Source: UBA3210 sp963623095 (GTDB lineage: Bacteria; Bacillota_I; Bacilli_A; RFN20; CAG-449). From it: a stretch of 64,000 nt of DNA. Position 1 is the first letter of the stretch, and each line of letters starts with the position of its first letter. The notes beneath the pieces were generated by a model, which was given only the letters and a program-made list of their open reading frames with translations, did no database searches and was not told where the DNA came from. Below, one piece after another: positions 60,470 through 64,000 of the stretch. A program made the position numbers and the translations under genes. The stretch is from assembly GCA_963623095.1 (NCBI GenBank), contig CAVFKD010000002.1, positions 19,127 to 83,126 of the forward strand, read 5' to 3'.

Positions 60470-62086
60470 TTAATACTTCATAGTTTCTAAATTCAATACT
60501 TTAGCGTTGTCTAAGTTCTTACCATAATGGGTAATCGCAATAACTATTTTATCTTTAGATACATTATTTATAATATCAATAATGTTATTCGCATTAATTA
60601 AATCTATCTTAGAATTAAATTCATCTAATAATATTATTTTACTATTAGTTAAAATGGTTCTCGCGATATTAAATAATTGTAATTCTCCAGTTGAATAATC
60701 AGATTCAATAAATTTAACATTAATATCATTTATCCTGCTTAATCCCACTTTATTTAATACATCATATATATCATTATCTTTAATATTACTATCAAGTAAT
60801 GTTAATTCTTCTTTAATACTTCCTCCAGTAAAGAAAGTATCTTGATAGACAATAGAAAATACTTTAGATTTAATATCATCAGATAAATAATAAGCATCTA
60901 TATTATTAATTAATACTCTACCTTTAAGAGGCTTAATTAAGCCATATGTCAATCTAAATAAGGTGGATTTACCACATCCAGATCGACCAATTAAAGTAAG
61001 TTTATCATTCTCAGAAAGTACATAATTAAAATCATTTATAACCATGTTATCGTTATTATAACCATAAGATACATGATCATATTTAATTGATATATTAGTT
61101 AAATCTATATTTGATATTAAATCATTTTTATTATCTTCTTCTAGTAAGAAAAAATCATTGATTCTTGATATAGAAGCTAAAGATTTTTGAATGGTTTGAA
61201 TAGACATTCCTAAAGTTTCAATTGGTGAAAATAAAGATGCTATTAAATCAATCATTGATACTACTACGCCGCAGGAAAGGGCGAATATGATATTAAATTG
61301 GCTAGATAATATAATAAGAAGTACAATCATTATATATTTTAAAATATTAATAACTGGAGAATAGAATGAATCATAATTACTAGACTTGGTAGAAGTCTTA
61401 TAATAAGTATTTAATACTTCATTATATTTAGATATTATCTTGTCATATATTCTAAATGATTTAATGGTTTTAATATTATCTAGATTCTCTTTAACTAATT
61501 TATTAACTGATGCTTCTATTGACTTATTATCCTTTTGAGATTTAAACATTCTCTTTTTGATAAATAATGTAAATAAGATAATAATAGGTAATACTAATGT
61601 AACTATTAAGCCAAAATATAAACTATACAAATAGATAGATACTAATATACCAATAATCTTAATTAAATCTATTACTAAGGTTATAACACCTTCTACGATT
61701 AAAGAATTAATCTCATCTACATCATTTGTAATATTAGCTTCTAATTTAGATGAATCAATTGAAGATAATATCTTATAAGACAACTTGTGTATTTTTAACA
61801 TCATTTCTATTCTTAATTCTTTGCTTAATCCATTAGATATTAAAATAAGTAATACTTTTTCTAAATAAGATATTATATATACAGATATATACATTCCTGT
61901 ATACATTAAACTTATTACTAATAATTGATCAACTAATTTATTAGGAATATAATCATCAACTATTAATCTAAGTATCTGGGGAGGTATTAAAACTATTAAT
62001 GTAGATAAAATAATCACTAATATCGTCAATAATAAGATTAATTTATGATTCTTAAAATACTTTATTATGCATTTATTAACGTTCAT
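60470..62086 (-). CDS. ABC exporter subunit with consensus ATPase site residues
   Basis: 538 residues: six helices in the first 300, then an ATPase domain. Walker A is GRSGCGKST, Walker B KIILLDEFNSKID has the catalytic Glu, and the H-loop His is in IVIAITHYGKN. The signature, however, is STGEL in place of LSGGQ. Its start overlaps the partner gene by 11 bases. With the partner it should form a heterodimeric exporter. Substrate unknown; MarR linkage suggests a drug or peptide. Confidence 0.92.
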   Translation of the reverse strand: MNVNKCIIKYFKNHKLILLLTILVIILSTLIVLIPPQILRLIVDDYIPNKLVDQLLVISLMYTGMYISVYIISYLEKVLLILISNGLSKELRIEMMLKIHKLSYKILSSIDSSKLEANITNDVDEINSLIVEGVITLVIDLIKIIGILVSIYLYSLYFGLIVTLVLPIIILFTLFIKKRMFKSQKDNKSIEASVNKLVKENLDNIKTIKSFRIYDKIISKYNEVLNTYYKTSTKSSNYDSFYSPVINILKYIMIVLLIILSSQFNIIFALSCGVVVSMIDLIASLFSPIETLGMSIQTIQKSLASISRINDFFLLEEDNKNDLISNIDLTNISIKYDHVSYGYNNDNMVINDFNYVLSENDKLTLIGRSGCGKSTLFRLTYGLIKPLKGRVLINNIDAYYLSDDIKSKVFSIVYQDTFFTGGSIKEELTLLDSNIKDNDIYDVLNKVGLSRINDINVKFIESDYSTGELQLFNIARTILTNSKIILLDEFNSKIDLINANNIIDIINNVSKDKIVIAITHYGKNLDNAKVLNLETMKY

Positions 62087-63764
62087 AAATACCTCCGATT
62101 AAATCATTAAAATCTTTGTCTTTTAATAATTCTTCATATGTGGATAATACATACGTATCATCTTTTAAAAATAAGATATAATCTAATTTAGATAAGATTT
62201 CTTTTTTGTTATTCACAATTATTAGAATACTATTTCTAGATTCATTTAATATGTTATTTAATATCTCTTCACTCATCGATATATTAGTCGCATTAAAAGG
62301 ATCATCTAATAATATGAGATTTGAAGATGAAGACAAGGCTCTAGAGATTAATAATCTTTTAATTTGTCCTCCTGATAAATTAGTATTATTATGAGTAATT
62401 ATTTCCTCTTCTTTATTATTAAATTTATTAATATCTTCATCTAATAATGTATCTTTAATATAGTTAGAATTATTAGAATCATCAAAAGATATATTATAGT
62501 TAATACTGCTTTCAAATATCTCATTATTCTGAGGTATATAAGATATAAAATGATCGATATTATAATCTTTAATATCTTTTAATTCTAAGTTGCATAACTT
62601 AATAGATCCTTCATAATCATATAGACCTGATAAAGAAGCAAGCAATGTTGATTTACCTGTACGTATTAATCCACATATACCCATAGATGAGCCATTATTT
62701 AACGTAAAAGAAATATCTTTAATCTTAAAAGAATCATCGAATCCAAAGCTTAAATGGTTAACTTCTAATTTATAATCTTTATTATCTATGATAATAGATT
62801 TAGAAGTATCTACATTATTTAAATAAGGTTTTATTCTTGCCCATGATACTTTAAAACTCGCAAGTGCATTAAATAATTTACCTAGCTTAGATGCTTTTCT
62901 TGATACTAATAAATAAGTAGTTAAATAACTTGAGAATGTACCAATTAACCAAATATTATTAATTACATTATTTGAACCATTATAGATAACAAATATTAAT
63001 CCAATTAAAGAAATCGCTAAATATATGGGTTCTAATGAGTCTTTTAACATCATTGATTTAATAGATGCCTTTTCTAGGTTATTTTGTGATTCTACATATT
63101 TATTAAAATATCTTTTAGAACAACCAAAACCCCTGTAATATACTTCATTATTAATTAAATTAAGAGTTAAATCTTTATTGGATGAATATACTTTTTTATA
63201 TTTAGATACACTTTTATATATTAAGTTTTTTAATAATCTGGATATTATAATCGCAAGGATTATAAATACATATGAAATTAAAGTAGTCTTATAATCCATT
63301 ATTAATAGATATATGGTATATCCTAAAAATAGAATCAATGTATCAAATGCTTCAGTTAAAGCTTTTCTTACTCCTTCCGCGGTATCTTTAATATCGCTTA
63401 AGTTTCTATTCATAATATCGCCTTTAGATAAAGATTCATTCAATGATATATCTTGATATAAAAGATTTTTAAAACTAACTTCTCTCATTGTAAGACTCAT
63501 CCTATTGGCGAAGTCTCTAACAAAGAAACGTTTTAAATATCGATTAAATTGAATAAATATTACAAATACTAAAAATGAAATGGCAAAATATAAAATATAT
63601 TTACTATCATTAGATGTAACATAATAGTCGATTAATTTACCTTGTAATATTGGTACAAAGACCATTAATACGTTATATATTAATCCTGATATGGTAACCA
63701 AGATAAAAGTTTTTAAATTCAACTTAAAATATGTTGATATAGAATCATATTTAATCTTTTTCAT
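62076..63764 (-). CDS. ABC exporter subunit with degenerate ATPase site
   Basis: 562 residues from 63764 (MKKIKYDSISTYFKLNLKTF), with AAGG upstream; another Met at 63779 lies inside the MarR gene. Transmembrane domain of six helices, then the ATPase: Walker A GLIRTGKST, canonical signature LSGGQIKRL, but Walker B ends LILLDDP (Glu replaced by Asp) and the H-loop is IVNNKKE (no His). This complements the other subunit, as in BmrCD or TM287/288. ATG overlaps the end of the MarR gene. Confidence 0.93.
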   Translation of the reverse strand: MKKIKYDSISTYFKLNLKTFILVTISGLIYNVLMVFVPILQGKLIDYYVTSNDSKYILYFAISFLVFVIFIQFNRYLKRFFVRDFANRMSLTMREVSFKNLLYQDISLNESLSKGDIMNRNLSDIKDTAEGVRKALTEAFDTLILFLGYTIYLLIMDYKTTLISYVFIILAIIISRLLKNLIYKSVSKYKKVYSSNKDLTLNLINNEVYYRGFGCSKRYFNKYVESQNNLEKASIKSMMLKDSLEPIYLAISLIGLIFVIYNGSNNVINNIWLIGTFSSYLTTYLLVSRKASKLGKLFNALASFKVSWARIKPYLNNVDTSKSIIIDNKDYKLEVNHLSFGFDDSFKIKDISFTLNNGSSMGICGLIRTGKSTLLASLSGLYDYEGSIKLCNLELKDIKDYNIDHFISYIPQNNEIFESSINYNISFDDSNNSNYIKDTLLDEDINKFNNKEEEIITHNNTNLSGGQIKRLLISRALSSSSNLILLDDPFNATNISMSEEILNNILNESRNSILIIVNNKKEILSKLDYILFLKDDTYVLSTYEELLKDKDFNDLIGGIYER

Positions 63765-64000
63765 TATCAATACCTTCAAAATGAGTTTTTCTTAAACGTT
63801 TAGATTCTAAATATACTTTATTAACTAAATTTAAAAATGTTTGTTTATCTTCATCACTTAATACACTTGTAATGGCATTAAAATACGATACTTCTATTTC
63901 ATACATACTATCTTTAATAGAATATCCCTTAGATGTAGCTTTAATTAATTTCTTTCTTGCATCTTCACTATCATCAAGTATTTCAATATAGCCTAATTTT
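63751..64000 (-). CDS. MarR family regulator (partial, C-terminal part)
   Basis: 83 codons of the end of a MarR protein; the start lies beyond the window. LGYIEILDDSEDARKKLIKA TSKG carries the wing with the conserved D-x-R motif and the T-x-K-G strand, followed by the dimerisation helix (ITSVLSDEDKQTFLNLVNKV). Its stop overlaps the first exporter gene, so the regulator and exporter are one transcript. Confidence 0.85.
   Translation of the reverse strand, partial: KLGYIEILDDSEDARKKLIKATSKGYSIKDSMYEIEVSYFNAITSVLSDEDKQTFLNLVNKVYLESKRLRKTHFEGIDNEKD

Noticed and set aside
1..64000. CRISPR arrays, insertion sequences, prophage
   Set aside because: No spaced direct repeats, no transposase and no phage structural genes were seen.

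Overview
The window is 64 kb of AT-rich, densely packed bacterial DNA. Every convincing gene lies on the minus strand, so in the direction of transcription the window reads from 64000 down to 1. It suggests a low-GC Bacillota of the Bacilli / Erysipelotrichia / Mollicutes-adjacent kind. The evidence is AGGAGG ribosome binding sites, a zinc-type S14, an S10-spc-alpha cluster lacking rpmD, a T-box, a lysine riboswitch and many U-tailed intrinsic terminators. Conserved tryptophans are TGG and full-length families read without in-frame TGA, so the standard bacterial code (11) fits better than the Mollicutes code. A 234-base run of N inside one gene points to a draft or metagenome assembly.

Layout, in + coordinates. 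1-5672: a carbohydrate ABC transporter (two permeases and an MsmX/UgpC-type ATPase) behind an anchored protein of unknown function and two RDD membrane proteins. 5849-6643: tRNA-Lys(CTT) and uridine kinase. 6753-21182: 29 genes of the S10-spc-alpha ribosomal cluster, with secY, adk, map, infA and rpoA, driven by a strong promoter and a long leader. 21552-25043: a queuosine operon (tgt-queA-queH) ending in an unrecognised gene. 25093-28202: a peptide-deformylase-like gene and a lysine-riboswitch-controlled amino-acid ABC transporter whose binding protein appears circularly permuted. 28395-32898: the str operon (rpsL, rpsG, fusA, tuf).

33019-45503: central metabolism and tRNA charging: hydrolase, pyrophosphatase, serine dehydratase, a COG2509 flavoprotein, purA-purB behind a candidate attenuator with a leader peptide, radC behind a small double-glycine peptide gene, tyrS behind a T-box, a second hydrolase and a GH13 amylase. 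45564-56949 is more accessory: a second COG2509 flavoprotein, an orphan recombinase-type DNA-binding protein, a metallo-beta-lactamase-fold protein, a HipB-like repressor with two palindromic operators, an HxlR-PPOx-macrodomain-SirTM operon, an HxlR-type-site oxidoreductase, guanine deaminase, a MATE pump and a glycosyltransferase with the assembly gap.

57131-64000 is the most unusual part. A secreted protein ending in a Cys-rich tail, a small two-helix membrane protein, a radical SAM/SPASM peptide-maturase-like enzyme and a TetR regulator form one tight operon. Upstream of it is a MarR-linked heterodimeric ABC exporter with one degenerate ATP site. The best candidates for something new are this radical SAM cluster, the permuted lysine-binding protein, the double-glycine peptide coupled to radC, and the purB leader/attenuator.
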